64,000 nucleotides of DNA from an uncultured Lachnospiraceae bacterium (GTDB lineage: Bacteria; Bacillota; Clostridia; Lachnospirales; Lachnospiraceae), in the NCBI GenBank assembly GCA_910585205.1, contig CAJUCC010000065.1:1-64000 (forward strand), in the 5' to 3' direction. The position numbers and the translations under genes are program-made. The notes below the pieces were generated by a model. That model was given only the letters and a program-made list of their open reading frames with translations. It was not told the origin of the DNA and ran no database searches. Shown here piece by piece: positions 53,276-62,862 of the stretch; positions within the stretch are counted from its first letter, which is position 1; each line of letters starts with the position of its first letter.

Positions 53276-54406
53276 ATGAGAAACAAAGGATTTATCTTAC
53301 TGCTTTTGGTTTATATCCTGACGTTCGGATTGATTCTGGATATAAACGGTGTATTTTCCGGCGATGCGGCGGTCAATACAAATCTGATTATCAATGTGAC
53401 ATTTCTCGGCATTATCGGTATTTTGTTTATCATATCGATTTTCAGTTTTATCCGACTGAATCTGCTCGGTGCGGCGCTGATAAAGGCGGCAAAAGAGATC
53501 GAGCGGCAGTTTGAGCCGGACCGGAAAAACCTCTGGCCGGACTATCGCAAAAAGCAGGAGCCGTTCGGAAATGCCAGATTGAACGGCAGCTTTGCCCGGT
53601 ACCAGAAGCATGTTGCGATCCATGCGGACAAAAAGGGAAACCCCGCAAGAGAATGTCCGGTGGAAGACTATATAAACGAAGAGATGCTGCATCAGACGGG
53701 CATGACCTGGTTTAATTCCAATATCTCCGGCGCTATGACAGGACTTGGCATTCTGGGCACTTTTCTGGGATTGTCTCTGGGACTGAGCTCTTTTTCGGGC
53801 AATGATATTTTTACCATATCCGAAAATGTAGCGCCGCTTCTCGACGGTATGAAGGTGGCTTTCCACACATCGGTTTACGGTATTTTCTTTTCTTTGATCT
53901 TTTCTTTTGTCTATAAAAGTACGATGGCGGATGCGTATGACAAGCTGGCGGCATTTCAGTATGCCTTTCACGAATATGTGCAGCCGCGGGCGGCTACGGG
54001 TGAGGAACGGTTGGCGAGTATGCTGCTTTACCAGTCGAACATGGCAAATTCCCTGCGTAAGATACAGGAGCTTTTGCAGGGCAACGCAAAGACGCAGATC
54101 GAGGGCGTGGATAAAATTGTCCGCCAGTTTATGACACAGATGTCAGAGACAATGGAAACGGATTTCGGAAAACTGGGCAGGGCGCTGGAACGCTCCGGCG
54201 AAACACAAAGCGCCTGCGCGGAGAACTTCCTGCAAATGACCGGAAGCATGCAGAAGATGCTGGAATCATGCAATGTTTTCCGGGATTCTCTGGAAGCGTC
54301 GATGGAGAAACAAAAGAAGCTTGAGGAGAGACTTTCCGATACGTGTGAGCAGATCGGGAACGAGCTGTATGCGTTGTATCAGACGAGGGATATGTATGAA
54401 GAATAG
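53276..54406 (+). CDS. MotA/TolQ/ExbB-type proton channel protein (ZorA-like)
   Basis: 376 aa. TM helices at about 7-26, 38-60, 148-172 and 192-214. The TolQ-type core is GAMTGLGILGTFLGLSLGLSSF followed by VAFHTSVYGIFFSLIFSFVY. A helical cytosolic tail of about 155 residues follows. Such proteins form pentameric ion-driven motors with a MotB-like partner. Overall layout, including the long tail, resembles ZorA of Zorya defence systems more than flagellar MotA, whose torque loop I do not see. AAGGAGGAGG is the ribosome site. The partner gene overlaps its end by 11 bases. Confidence 0.82.
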   Translation: MRNKGFILLLLVYILTFGLILDINGVFSGDAAVNTNLIINVTFLGIIGILFIISIFSFIRLNLLGAALIKAAKEIERQFEPDRKNLWPDYRKKQEPFGNARLNGSFARYQKHVAIHADKKGNPARECPVEDYINEEMLHQTGMTWFNSNISGAMTGLGILGTFLGLSLGLSSFSGNDIFTISENVAPLLDGMKVAFHTSVYGIFFSLIFSFVYKSTMADAYDKLAAFQYAFHEYVQPRAATGEERLASMLLYQSNMANSLRKIQELLQGNAKTQIEGVDKIVRQFMTQMSETMETDFGKLGRALERSGETQSACAENFLQMTGSMQKMLESCNVFRDSLEASMEKQKKLEERLSDTCEQIGNELYALYQTRDMYEE

Positions 54407-55256
54407 AAGACGAGACATATTTGAAGAACCGGGTTACTGGCAGTCTTACTCGGATATGATGGCGGCGCTGCTTTTGATTTTTATCCTGCTGATTGCGATT
54501 ACGCTGTTCGTATATCGGCAGAAACGCACCGATCTGGAGCAGGCGCAGCTTCAGCTCAATGAGACCCGACAGGAGCTGGAAGCTTCCGAAGTGGAACTGA
54601 AAAACTCTATGCGGGAGCTGGAAGACGCGTATGCCAAAGCGACTATGACGGAAGACGAGCTGGCCACGGCATACCAGAAGATTGACGAGGCGCAGGCGGA
54701 ACTGGATTCGACCAGAAGTGAGCTGCAGGATATTGTGGGGATACGGACCGATATTATCGGTGAATTGCAGAAACGATTCGACAATTCTTCCATGAAAGTG
54801 GACGCGCAGACGGGGACGATTACCTTCTCCTCGGACGTGCTGTTTCGCTATAACAGCGCGCTGCTGACAACGGAGAGCAAGGAAACGCTGCAGGAGATTA
54901 TCCCCATGTATCTCGGTGTGCTGCTGCAGGAGAGCTTCCGCCCGTATATTTCGGAAATTATTATTGAAGGCCATACGGACACGGACGGCGGCTATCAGAG
55001 TAATATGGTGCTGTCCGCCAACCGTGCCAATTCGGTGGCGGAGTTCTGCCTGGATCCGGAAAACGGACTGTCGCAGGAACAGGTGGATCAGCTCCAGAAT
55101 ATGCTGACTGTCAACGGACGTTCCTACAGCGTTCCCATCTACCAGGAAGGGACACAGGAAGTCGATATGGCGTCGTCCCGCCGGGTGGAGATCAAGTTCC
55201 GCCTGAAAGAGGAAGAAATGATTGAACGGATTACGGAAATACTGGAGCAGGAGTAG
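54396..55256 (+). CDS. MotB/OmpA-type stator partner (ZorB-like)
   Basis: 286 aa. N-terminal cytosolic part with GYWQSYSDMMAALLLIFILL, in which Asp20 sits at the start of the TM helix (about 20-41) as the ion-binding Asp does in MotB/ZorB. A long coiled coil (45-125) leads to an OmpA-like peptidoglycan-binding domain with IIIEGHTDTDGGYQSN (near 188) and ASSRRVEIKFRL near the end. It would anchor the channel to the cell wall. It starts within the preceding gene, giving coupled translation. No ZorC, ZorD, ZorE or flagellar gene follows; the next genes are the rimP operon. Confidence 0.84.
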   Translation: MKNRRRDIFEEPGYWQSYSDMMAALLLIFILLIAITLFVYRQKRTDLEQAQLQLNETRQELEASEVELKNSMRELEDAYAKATMTEDELATAYQKIDEAQAELDSTRSELQDIVGIRTDIIGELQKRFDNSSMKVDAQTGTITFSSDVLFRYNSALLTTESKETLQEIIPMYLGVLLQESFRPYISEIIIEGHTDTDGGYQSNMVLSANRANSVAEFCLDPENGLSQEQVDQLQNMLTVNGRSYSVPIYQEGTQEVDMASSRRVEIKFRLKEEEMIERITEILEQE

Positions 55257-55292
55257 AAAGCGCTGTATTTTATATATTCTGGCGGAAACCCC

Positions 55293-55321
55293 TTGCAATT
55301 CCGCACGGTCGGTGCTAAAAT
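55293..55321 (+). promoter_or_regulatory. Promoter of the rimP-nusA-infB operon
   Basis: TTGCAA (55293-55298) and TAAAAT (55316-55321) with a 17-bp spacer. It precedes the leader hairpin. Confidence 0.6.
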
Positions 55322-55347
55322 AAACAAGAATCAAATGGTTTATGTTG

Positions 55348-55375
55348 GAAAGAGTGGAACGCGTTCCACTCTTTC
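55348..55375 (+). promoter_or_regulatory. Leader hairpin of the rimP-nusA operon
   Basis: A perfect 28-bp palindrome: GAAAGAGTGGA and TCCACTCTTTC around ACGCGT, then TTGTTGG. It sits between the promoter and rimP. A weak terminator here would suit NusA-dependent autoregulation, as known for nusA operons in other bacteria; this is inference. Confidence 0.65.
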
Positions 55376-55400
55376 TTGTTGGAATAAAAAGGGGGCACAC

Positions 55401-55862
55401 ATGTCAAAAAAGAGTTATGAGCAGCAGACGGAGCGGCTGCTGGAACCGATCGCAGCAGCGGCAGGGGTTTCTGTCTATGATGTGGAATATGTAAAAGAGG
55501 GCAGGGAATGGTATCTGCGCGCTTATATTGACAAGCCGGAAGGCGTCAATATCAATGACTGTGAGGCGGTAAGCCGTGCGCTTTCCGACAGGCTGGACGA
55601 GGCGGATTTTATTCAGGAGGCGTATATTCTGGAGGTCAGCAGTCCGGGACTTGGCAGGACGCTGAAAAAGGATAAGCATCTGCAGATGAGCATCGGAGAG
55701 GAAGTGGAACTGAAAACGTATCAACCGGTGGAAGGGCAGAAGGAGTTCGCGGGGGTTTTGACAGCGTTTGACAGAGACAGTGTTACGATAGAGGCAGATG
55801 GCGCGGCAAGGGTGTTTGCGAGAAACGAAGTCGCGGTTATCCGGCTGGCACTTGATTTTTAG
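55401..55862 (+). CDS. rimP: Ribosome maturation factor RimP
   Basis: 153 aa. N-terminal domain with YDVEYVKEGREWYLRAYIDKPEGVNINDCE, middle VSSPGLGRTLKK and a C-terminal SH3-like domain. It helps assemble the 30S subunit. I start at ATG 55401 with GGGGGCA upstream; in-frame codons before it overlap the hairpin. First gene of the translation operon. Confidence 0.96.
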   Translation: MSKKSYEQQTERLLEPIAAAAGVSVYDVEYVKEGREWYLRAYIDKPEGVNINDCEAVSRALSDRLDEADFIQEAYILEVSSPGLGRTLKKDKHLQMSIGEEVELKTYQPVEGQKEFAGVLTAFDRDSVTIEADGAARVFARNEVAVIRLALDF

Positions 55863-55888
55863 GATTGGATTAGGAGGAATCAGAAAAA

Positions 55889-57148
55889 ATGAACAAAGAG
55901 TTAATGGAAGCGCTTGATATTCTGGAGAGGGAAAAAGAGATCAGCAAAGACACACTGTTTGAGGCGATTGAGAATTCCCTGATTACGGCATGCAAAAACC
56001 ATTTCGGCAAATCGGACAATATCAAAGTGGAAATTGACCGGGATACATGCGATTTTCTCTGTTATGCGGAAAAGGAAGTCGTGGAGGAAGCAGAGGACGA
56101 CTGCCTGCAGATTTCGCTGGAAGATGCGCGGGAGGTTTCACACAATGCGCAGCTCGGCGATGTGATCCATATTGAGATCAAGTCCAAAGAGTTTGGGCGC
56201 ATTGCGACCCAGAATGCAAAAAATGTGATTTTGCAGAAGATTCGGGAAGAAGAACGAAGCGTGATCTTTAATCAGTACTACGAGAAAGAAAAAGATGTTG
56301 TGACCGGGGTTGTGCAGCGGTATCTGGGACGGAATATCAGCATCAATCTGGGCAAGGCGGATGCCATACTCAGCGAGGGAGAGCAGATTCGGGGAGAGGT
56401 GTTCCGGCCGACGGAGCGAATCAAGGTCTATATTCTCGAGGTGCGCAATACGCCCAAGGGCCCCCGGATTTTGGTCAGCAGAACACATCCGGAGCTGGTA
56501 AAGCGGCTGTTTGAGGCCGAGGTGACAGAGATCAAGGACGGAACGGTGGAGATTCGCAGCATCGCCAGAGAGGCGGGCAGCAGAACAAAGATTGCGGTAT
56601 GGTCGTGTAATCCCAATGTCGATGCGGTGGGTGCGTGCGTCGGTATGAACGGTGCGCGTGTAAACGCTATCGTAGAGGAACTCCGCGGAGAGAAAATTGA
56701 TATTATCAACTGGGATGAGAACCCCGGCAATCTGATCCAGAACGCGCTTTCTCCGGCGAAGATCGTGGCGGTATTTGCCGACCCGGATGAAAAGACGGCA
56801 AAGGTTGTCGTACCGGACTACCAGCTGTCGCTTGCCATCGGCAAGGAAGGCCAGAATGCACGGCTGGCGGCCAGACTGACCGGATATAAGATCGATATAA
56901 AGAGTGAGACGCAGGCGAAAGATACGCCGGGCTTCCGCTATGAAGATTACATGGATGAGTATGAGGACGACGATATGACGGATTATGAGCCGGACGGGGC
57001 GTATGAATCCGGCGGGGTGTATGAATCCGACGGCGCATACGAATCCGAAGAACCATATGATGAGTCCGGGCAGGCATATGAATCGGAAGAACCATATGAA
57101 TCCGAAGGGGAAGGAGCGTACGAGTCGGAAGAGCCATATGAAGAATAA
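55889..57148 (+). CDS. nusA: Transcription termination/antitermination factor NusA
   Basis: 419 aa. N-terminal RNA polymerase-binding domain (1-125), S1 (about 135-200, VVTGVVQRYLGRNISINLGK), KH1 and KH2 (to about 345; SCNPNVDAVGACVGMNGARV, LAIGKEGQNARLAARLTGYKI). An acidic C-terminal tail of about 65 residues contains repeated Y-E-S-E-E-P units, with matching DNA repeats near 57000-57140. It controls pausing, termination and antitermination. AGGAGGAA precedes the ATG. Confidence 0.97.
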   Translation: MNKELMEALDILEREKEISKDTLFEAIENSLITACKNHFGKSDNIKVEIDRDTCDFLCYAEKEVVEEAEDDCLQISLEDAREVSHNAQLGDVIHIEIKSKEFGRIATQNAKNVILQKIREEERSVIFNQYYEKEKDVVTGVVQRYLGRNISINLGKADAILSEGEQIRGEVFRPTERIKVYILEVRNTPKGPRILVSRTHPELVKRLFEAEVTEIKDGTVEIRSIAREAGSRTKIAVWSCNPNVDAVGACVGMNGARVNAIVEELRGEKIDIINWDENPGNLIQNALSPAKIVAVFADPDEKTAKVVVPDYQLSLAIGKEGQNARLAARLTGYKIDIKSETQAKDTPGFRYEDYMDEYEDDDMTDYEPDGAYESGGVYESDGAYESEEPYDESGQAYESEEPYESEGEGAYESEEPYEE

Positions 57149-57413
57149 AAAAGTTCCCGTAAGACAATGCATTGGCTGTGGGGAGATGAAACATAAAAAA
57201 GAAATGATGCGTGTGCTGAAGGATGCAGAGGGAAATATATCGCTGGATATGACAGGAAGGAAAAATGGCAGAGGCGCATATCTTTGTATATCCGAAGACT
57301 GTCTGTTGAAAGCGAAAAAGAACAGGGGGCTGGAGCGTTCCCTGCGGGTGCGCATACCGGAACAGATTTACGAAAGTCTGGAGGAGGCATATCGAAACCG
57401 AGATGAACAATAA
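57138..57413 (+). CDS. ylxR: YlxR-family RNA-binding protein
   Basis: 91 aa. Seen: VPVRQCIGCGEMKHKKEMMRVL, GRKNGRGAYLCISEDCLLKAKK, the YlxR signature with its Cys residues. Thought to bind RNA and, in some species, to modulate RNase P. I start at ATG 57138, which lies in the end of nusA (overlap 11 bases); coupling with nusA is likely. Confidence 0.93.
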   Translation: MKNKKVPVRQCIGCGEMKHKKEMMRVLKDAEGNISLDMTGRKNGRGAYLCISEDCLLKAKKNRGLERSLRVRIPEQIYESLEEAYRNRDEQ

Positions 57414-57711
57414 AATATTATCCCTTCTGGGACTGGCGACCAGATCCGGCAATCTGGTCAGCGGGGAATATATGACGGAAAAGGCTGTGAAAGGCGGCCG
57501 GGCGTTTCTTGTTATCGTAAGCAGCGAAGCATCGGAAAATACAAAAAAGAAGTTTACCAATATGTGCAGCTTTTATAAAGTACCCCTGTATTTTTACGGA
57601 GCGATGGAAGAGTTGGGACACTGTATGGGCAAAGCCTTCCGGGCATCGGTTGCCGTGACGGACGAAGGGTTTGCAAAGGGTATCAGGGAAAAGCTGGAAT
57701 GCGAAAAGTAA
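57403..57711 (+). CDS. ylxQ: L7Ae/L30e-type ribosomal protein YlxQ
   Basis: 102 aa. L7Ae-like fold: [43 protein letters not shown]. Binds kink-turn RNA in relatives. It overlaps ylxR by 11 bases and is followed by infB. Confidence 0.92.
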   Translation: MNNKILSLLGLATRSGNLVSGEYMTEKAVKGGRAFLVIVSSEASENTKKKFTNMCSFYKVPLYFYGAMEELGHCMGKAFRASVAVTDEGFAKGIREKLECEK

Positions 57712-57731
57712 CGAATACGGAGGTAGTGAGT

Positions 57732-60593
57732 ATGGCGAAAATAAAGGTACATGAACTTGCAAAAGAGCTGGATAAGCAAAGCAAAGAAATTATTGCTTTT
57801 TTACAGAATAAAGGGATCGAGGTAAAAGCGGCGCAGAGCTCCATGGAGGAGGAAACAGCCGATATGGTGCGCCGGGAAATGAGACAGAAGGCGGTTTCTC
57901 CGGCTGCCGGTGCGGAGAAAGCAGACCGGAGCGCAGAGGCGCCAAAGGCGGGGAAAGCCGCGGAAGCGCCGAAGCCGGAAATGCCGCGGCCGGAGAAGGG
58001 TGCACAAGCTCCGAAGCCGGAAAAGGGAACGGAACCGGCAAAGACCGCAGCCAAAGACGGGCAGGGAAGGCCGGAAGGTTCCCGGCCGGCACAGGAGCCG
58101 GTTAAGAAAAAGAAAAATATTATTTTTGTCAGCAATCCGCATAACAGTAAGATGTCGGGCGGACAGCGTCCCGCAATGCAGGGCGGCGAGAAAAGAAATA
58201 ACAACCGCGGCGGGCGCAATGTCAGCAGCAGCAACAACAGCATCAAAAGGCCGCTGATCCGGCCGCTGACACCGCCGTCGCCCACGCCTTCCGTGGGACA
58301 GATCAAACCGTCCAATCCGCAGAAACAGAGCCAGTCCAGACCGGGGCAGGCAAGGGCGAAGGAAGGAACCAGACCGCAGCGGGAGAACGAACTGCAGAAA
58401 AATACAGCGGCCGTAAGACCGCAGGGAAATGAAAGAAGGCCGCAGGAGAGAACACAGGAGAGAACAGGTGGTAATAATGGTAACAGAGGCCGTCAGACGG
58501 ATAACCACTCCGGCAATCAGCGCTTTTATAAGGATGCGCAGGGTTATCAGGGCGGCGGAAATCGTGGCAGGAATTATAACGATAGCGGCCGCACTGAAAA
58601 GGGAACTGGCCGGGAGGACAATAAATTCAGAAAGCCGGCAGGCGCTAAACCGTTTGCTCCGGAAACATCGGTAAAAGACGGCGAAAAGCATCGTGACGAT
58701 GAAAAACGCCGTATGAATCAGGAACGTGACAAACGTTCCAAGAAAGATGCGATCTACGAAGACGGCAACGGTAAGAATAAGAACAAACCGGGCAGATTTA
58801 TCAAACCGGAGAAAAAGACGGAGGAAAAGCAGGAAGAAAAGATCAAAACGATCACACTGCCGGAAACGCTTACGGTAAAAGAACTTGCGGATAAGATGAA
58901 AATACAGCCGTCCGTTATCGTGAAAAAGCTGTTCCTGCAGGGACAGATCGTAACGGTTAATCAGGAGATCAGCTTTGAAACCGCGGAAGAGATCGCGATC
59001 GAATACGAAATTATCTGCGAGAAAGAAGTCAAAGTCGATGTGATCGAAGAACTGCTGCGGGAGGATGAGGAAAACGAAGAAAACATGGTAAAACGGCCGC
59101 CGGTAATTTGTGTTATGGGGCATGTAGACCACGGGAAAACATCGCTTCTGGACGTTATCCGCAAGACGCATGTCACCGACAGAGAGGCGGGCGGTATTAC
59201 GCAGCATATCGGGGCTTATACGGTGCGGATCGAGGACGAAAAGATTACGTTCCTGGATACGCCGGGGCATGAGGCGTTTACCGCGATGCGGATGCGGGGC
59301 GCGAACGCGACGGATATTGCCATTCTGGTCGTGGCGGCGGACGACGGTGTTATGCCGCAGACCGTGGAGGCGATCAATCATGCCAAGGCTGCCGGTACGG
59401 AGATTATCGTAGCGGTAAATAAGATCGATAAGCCGGGCGCCAATATCGACCGCGTGAAGCAGGAGCTGACCGAGTATGAGCTGATCCCGGTGGACTGGGG
59501 CGGAAGCACGGAGTTCGTTCCCGTATCGGCGAAAACGGGAGAGGGAATCGATGCACTGCTGGAGACGATTCTGCTGACGGCGGAAATTCTGGAGCTGAAG
59601 GCCAATCCGAAACGCCAGGCGAGAGGGCTTGTGATCGAGGCGGAACTGGACAGGGGACGCGGGCCGGTGGCCACGGTACTCGTACAGAAGGGTATGCTGC
59701 ATGTGGGTGACTTTATTTCCGCAGGGGCCAGCCACGGCAAGGTCAGGGCGATGATCGATGACAAGGGGCGCAGAGTGAAGGAAGCAGGGCCTTCCACACC
59801 GGTTGAGATACTGGGGCTTTCCGACGTGCCGGGAGCCGGCGAGATCTTTATCGCCCATGAGAACGACAAGACGGCCAAATCGTATGCGGATACGTATCTG
59901 GCCCAGAATAAAGAAAAGAAACTGGAAGAGACACGGAGCAAAATGTCTCTCGACGATCTGTTTACGCAGATTCAGGCCGGCAATCTGAAAGAGCTGAACC
60001 TGATTGTCAAAGCCGATGTACAGGGCAGCGTGGAGGCCGTAAAGCAGAGCCTTCTGAAGCTGTCGAACGAAGAGGTGGTCGTAAAATGCATTCACGGCGG
60101 CGTGGGTGCCATCAACGAATCCGACGTCACGCTGGCGTCCGCTTCCAATGCGATTATCATCGGGTTTAATATCCGCCCGGATGCGACGGCCAAGGCGATT
60201 GCAGAGCGGGAAGGCGTGGACATCCGGCTGTATAAGGTAATCTATCAGGCGATCGAAGATGTGGAAGCGGCAATGAAGGGTATGCTGGATCCCGTTTTCG
60301 AGGAAAAGGTGATCGGCCATGCCGAGGTGCGTCAGATTTTCAAAGCCTCCGCAGTCGGAAATATCGCGGGTTCCTATGTGCTGGACGGTATATTCCAGAG
60401 AGGATGCAAGATCAGAATCCGCAGAGGAGACGAACAGATTTACGAAGGCGCTCTGGCGTCCCTGAAGCGGTTTAAAGACGACGTAAAAGAAGTGAAGGCC
60501 GGATTCGAGTGTGGTCTGGTGTTTGAGGGCTTTGACCAGATGCAGGAGCTGGATATTGCAGAGGCCTATATTATGGTGGAAGTGCCCAGATAG
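57732..60593 (+). CDS. infB: Translation initiation factor IF-2
   Basis: 953 aa. N-terminal helix domain ([19 protein letters not shown]), then about 320 residues of Lys, Arg, Gly, Asn and Pro-rich linker, then an IF2-N second part ([20 protein letters not shown]), the GTPase with [14 protein letters not shown] (about 461), DTPGHEAF and NKIDKPG, then domains II, III and IV. It brings initiator tRNA to the ribosome. I start at ATG 57732 with GGAGGTAG upstream. A 1027-aa open frame on the other strand is only a shadow. Confidence 0.98.
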   Translation: MAKIKVHELAKELDKQSKEIIAFLQNKGIEVKAAQSSMEEETADMVRREMRQKAVSPAAGAEKADRSAEAPKAGKAAEAPKPEMPRPEKGAQAPKPEKGTEPAKTAAKDGQGRPEGSRPAQEPVKKKKNIIFVSNPHNSKMSGGQRPAMQGGEKRNNNRGGRNVSSSNNSIKRPLIRPLTPPSPTPSVGQIKPSNPQKQSQSRPGQARAKEGTRPQRENELQKNTAAVRPQGNERRPQERTQERTGGNNGNRGRQTDNHSGNQRFYKDAQGYQGGGNRGRNYNDSGRTEKGTGREDNKFRKPAGAKPFAPETSVKDGEKHRDDEKRRMNQERDKRSKKDAIYEDGNGKNKNKPGRFIKPEKKTEEKQEEKIKTITLPETLTVKELADKMKIQPSVIVKKLFLQGQIVTVNQEISFETAEEIAIEYEIICEKEVKVDVIEELLREDEENEENMVKRPPVICVMGHVDHGKTSLLDVIRKTHVTDREAGGITQHIGAYTVRIEDEKITFLDTPGHEAFTAMRMRGANATDIAILVVAADDGVMPQTVEAINHAKAAGTEIIVAVNKIDKPGANIDRVKQELTEYELIPVDWGGSTEFVPVSAKTGEGIDALLETILLTAEILELKANPKRQARGLVIEAELDRGRGPVATVLVQKGMLHVGDFISAGASHGKVRAMIDDKGRRVKEAGPSTPVEILGLSDVPGAGEIFIAHENDKTAKSYADTYLAQNKEKKLEETRSKMSLDDLFTQIQAGNLKELNLIVKADVQGSVEAVKQSLLKLSNEEVVVKCIHGGVGAINESDVTLASASNAIIIGFNIRPDATAKAIAEREGVDIRLYKVIYQAIEDVEAAMKGMLDPVFEEKVIGHAEVRQIFKASAVGNIAGSYVLDGIFQRGCKIRIRRGDEQIYEGALASLKRFKDDVKEVKAGFECGLVFEGFDQMQELDIAEAYIMVEVPR

Positions 60594-60606
60594 GAAGTAA
60601 GGGAAA

Positions 60607-60987
60607 ATGAGAAAAAACAGTATCAAAAACACAAGGATCAACGGGGAGATACAGAGAGTGCTGGCGGAGATTATCCGCAGTGAGATCAAAGATCCCCGTA
60701 TCGCGCCGCTGACTTCCGTCGTATCGGTGGAAGTCGCGCCGGATCTGAAAACCTGTAAGGCATGGATCAGCGTGCTCGGCGACGCGGAAGCCGCGGAGAA
60801 TACGCTGGCGGGCCTGCGGAGCGCAGAGGGCTTTATCAGGACAAAACTTGCCAGAGAAGTCAATCTGCGCAATACGCCGGACATCCGCTTTATTATGGAT
60901 CAGTCCATCGCCTATGGCGTGTCTATGTCAAAGAAGATAGACGAAGTAAATAAAGACTTAAAAGAAAGAGACGGAACCGAAACATGA
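60607..60987 (+). CDS. rbfA: Ribosome-binding factor A
   Basis: 126 aa. RINGEIQRVLAEIIRSEIKDPRI, VSVEVAPDLKTCKAWISVLG and the final helix with RNTPDIRFIMDQS. 30S maturation and cold growth factor. It follows infB by 13 bases, with GGAAGTAAGGG as ribosome site. Confidence 0.96.
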   Translation: MRKNSIKNTRINGEIQRVLAEIIRSEIKDPRIAPLTSVVSVEVAPDLKTCKAWISVLGDAEAAENTLAGLRSAEGFIRTKLAREVNLRNTPDIRFIMDQSIAYGVSMSKKIDEVNKDLKERDGTET

Positions 60988-61937
60988 TTCAGTTGTTGAA
61001 TGAAATAAAAGGAGCGGCGACAATCGGCATCGGCGGCCATATCAGGCCGGACGGCGACTGTGTGGGCGCCTGCATGGCGCTGTATCTGTATCTGAAAAAG
61101 TGCATGCCGGAAGCGGATGTGCGTGTATATCTGGAACGGCCGGCCGATATTTTTGACACGATTGCGGGGACGGAGGAGATTCGGACACAGGCCGACGCGC
61201 AGGCGCCGGATGTGTTCTTTGCCCTGGACTGCGAGAGCAGCCGTCTTGGCGCGGCGAAGCCGTTGTTTGAACAGGCGGGCAAGAAGATAAACATTGACCA
61301 TCATATCAGCAATATGGGCTGCGGCACGGTCAATTACATCGATGCACAGGCGAGTTCCACAAGCGAGATGATCTACAGGCTGCTGGAGAAGGAGCGGATG
61401 GATGCGGAGATCGCGAAGGCGCTCTATATCGGCATGATCCATGATACGGGAGTGTTCCAGTACTCCAATACCTCTCCGGAGACGATGCGGATTGCGGCGG
61501 ATCTGATGGAATATGGTTTTGACTTTTCCGGCCTGATTGCCCGTACATTTTATGAGAAAACGTATGTGCAGCATCAGATTATGGGCCGGGCGCTGCTGGA
61601 GAGTTTCCTGTTTTTGCACGGCAGATGCATTGTCAGCGTCGTGGACCGGAAACTGATGGAATTTTACAATGCCGCGCCGCAGGATCTGGACGGAATTGTC
61701 AGTCAACTGCGAGATACCCGGGGCGTGGACTGTGCGATCTTTATGTATGAGACGGACATTATGCAGTATAAGGTCAGCATGCGTTCCACAGACAGGGTGA
61801 ATGTGGCGGAGATCGCTTCCTATTTTGGCGGCGGCGGCCATAAGAAAGCGGCGGGCTGTACCATGTCGGGGACATTCCACGATGTGGTGAACAATCTGTC
61901 CTTACATATCGAAAAGCAGCTTCAGGAGGAACAGTGA
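60984..61937 (+). CDS. nrnA: DHH/DHHA1 oligoribonuclease and pAp phosphatase NrnA
   Basis: 317 aa. DHH motifs: GGHIRPDGDCVGACMALY, ALDCESSRLG, NIDHHISN and MIHDTGVFQYSNT; the DHHA1 part ends with FGGGGHKKAAGCTM. It degrades very short RNAs and removes the 3' phosphate of pAp; in some Firmicutes relatives also act on cyclic-di-AMP products. The ATG overlaps the rbfA stop (ATGA). Confidence 0.93.
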   Translation: MIQLLNEIKGAATIGIGGHIRPDGDCVGACMALYLYLKKCMPEADVRVYLERPADIFDTIAGTEEIRTQADAQAPDVFFALDCESSRLGAAKPLFEQAGKKINIDHHISNMGCGTVNYIDAQASSTSEMIYRLLEKERMDAEIAKALYIGMIHDTGVFQYSNTSPETMRIAADLMEYGFDFSGLIARTFYEKTYVQHQIMGRALLESFLFLHGRCIVSVVDRKLMEFYNAAPQDLDGIVSQLRDTRGVDCAIFMYETDIMQYKVSMRSTDRVNVAEIASYFGGGGHKKAAGCTMSGTFHDVVNNLSLHIEKQLQEEQ

Positions 61938-62836
61938 TAAACGGAGTGGTGAATGTATACAAGGAGAAGGGCTATACTTCTCATGATGTGGTGGCCCGGC
62001 TCCGGGGCATTTTCGGGCAGAAAAAGATCGGGCATACGGGGACACTGGATCCGGAGGCGGAAGGTGTCCTCCCGGTATGTCTGGGGAATGCCACGAAACT
62101 GTGCGGCATGCTGACCGATAAGAGAAAAGAGTATGTGGCCGAACTTTTGCTCGGTGTGACAACGGACACACAGGATATGACCGGTGCGGTGCTCTCGGAG
62201 CGGCCGGTTACGGCTTCTCCGGAGGAAATAAAAGCGACAGTTATGTCGTTTCTCGGCACATACGGGCAGCTTCCGCCCATGTTTTCGGCCTGTAAAGTAA
62301 ACGGCAGGCGGCTTTATGAGCTGGCGCGGGAAGGAAAGGAAGTGGAGCGGCAGACGAGGCCGGTCACGATTTATGAACTGGATATTGTCTCGATGGAACT
62401 GCCGCTTGTCAGACTGCGGGTTTTGTGCTCCAAGGGGACCTATATCCGCACGCTCTGCCATGACATCGGGAAAAAGCTGGGCTGTGGCGGCGCCATGAAA
62501 AGCCTGCTGCGCACCCGGGTGGAACGGTTTACGCTGGGCGGTGCAAAAACGCTTGCGCAGGTTGAAGAAGCGGTAAGGGCAGGCGCGGGCGATGCGCTGG
62601 TATTACCGGTGGATGCCATGTTTTCTCATTTGTCGGCCATAACGGTGAAGGACGGCTGTGAGGGGAGCGTGCAAAACGGCAATCCGCTTTTCCTGCGCCA
62701 GATTACGGGAAAGTCCGGTTGGACCGAGGGCGAACTGGCCCGGGTATATGACGGCGGCGGGACTTTTTATGGCATTTATGCCTTTCAGGTTATGAAAGGA
62801 AATTTCCGGCCCGAAAAAATGTTTCTGAGCCGGTAA
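61934..62836 (+). CDS. truB: tRNA pseudouridine-55 synthase
   Basis: 300 aa. Catalytic Asp in GHTGTLDPEAEGVLPVCLG, then MTGAV, PMFSACKVNGRRLYELAREG and KGTYIRTLCHDIG; a PUA-like C-terminal part follows. It makes the T-loop pseudouridine. The start is GTG 61934, overlapping the nrnA stop, with AGGAGGA before it. Confidence 0.96.
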   Translation: MINGVVNVYKEKGYTSHDVVARLRGIFGQKKIGHTGTLDPEAEGVLPVCLGNATKLCGMLTDKRKEYVAELLLGVTTDTQDMTGAVLSERPVTASPEEIKATVMSFLGTYGQLPPMFSACKVNGRRLYELAREGKEVERQTRPVTIYELDIVSMELPLVRLRVLCSKGTYIRTLCHDIGKKLGCGGAMKSLLRTRVERFTLGGAKTLAQVEEAVRAGAGDALVLPVDAMFSHLSAITVKDGCEGSVQNGNPLFLRQITGKSGWTEGELARVYDGGGTFYGIYAFQVMKGNFRPEKMFLSR

Positions 62837-62862
62837 ACGGAGAAGAGTATGAGGGAGAGACC

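Noticed and set aside
53276..55256. Calling the pair a complete Zorya defence system
   Set aside because: ZorC, ZorD and ZorE are all absent nearby, and the following genes are the rimP operon. Only the motor part resembles Zorya.
57900..58850. Low-complexity charged coding region as a possible fusion or frameshift
   Set aside because: The long Lys/Arg/Gly/Asn linker is normal in IF-2 of Clostridia, and the frame stays open into the GTPase domain.
57801..60884. A 1027-aa open frame on the minus strand
   Set aside because: It lies opposite infB and rbfA, which are certain genes. It has no ribosome site and reads as a composition-driven shadow.
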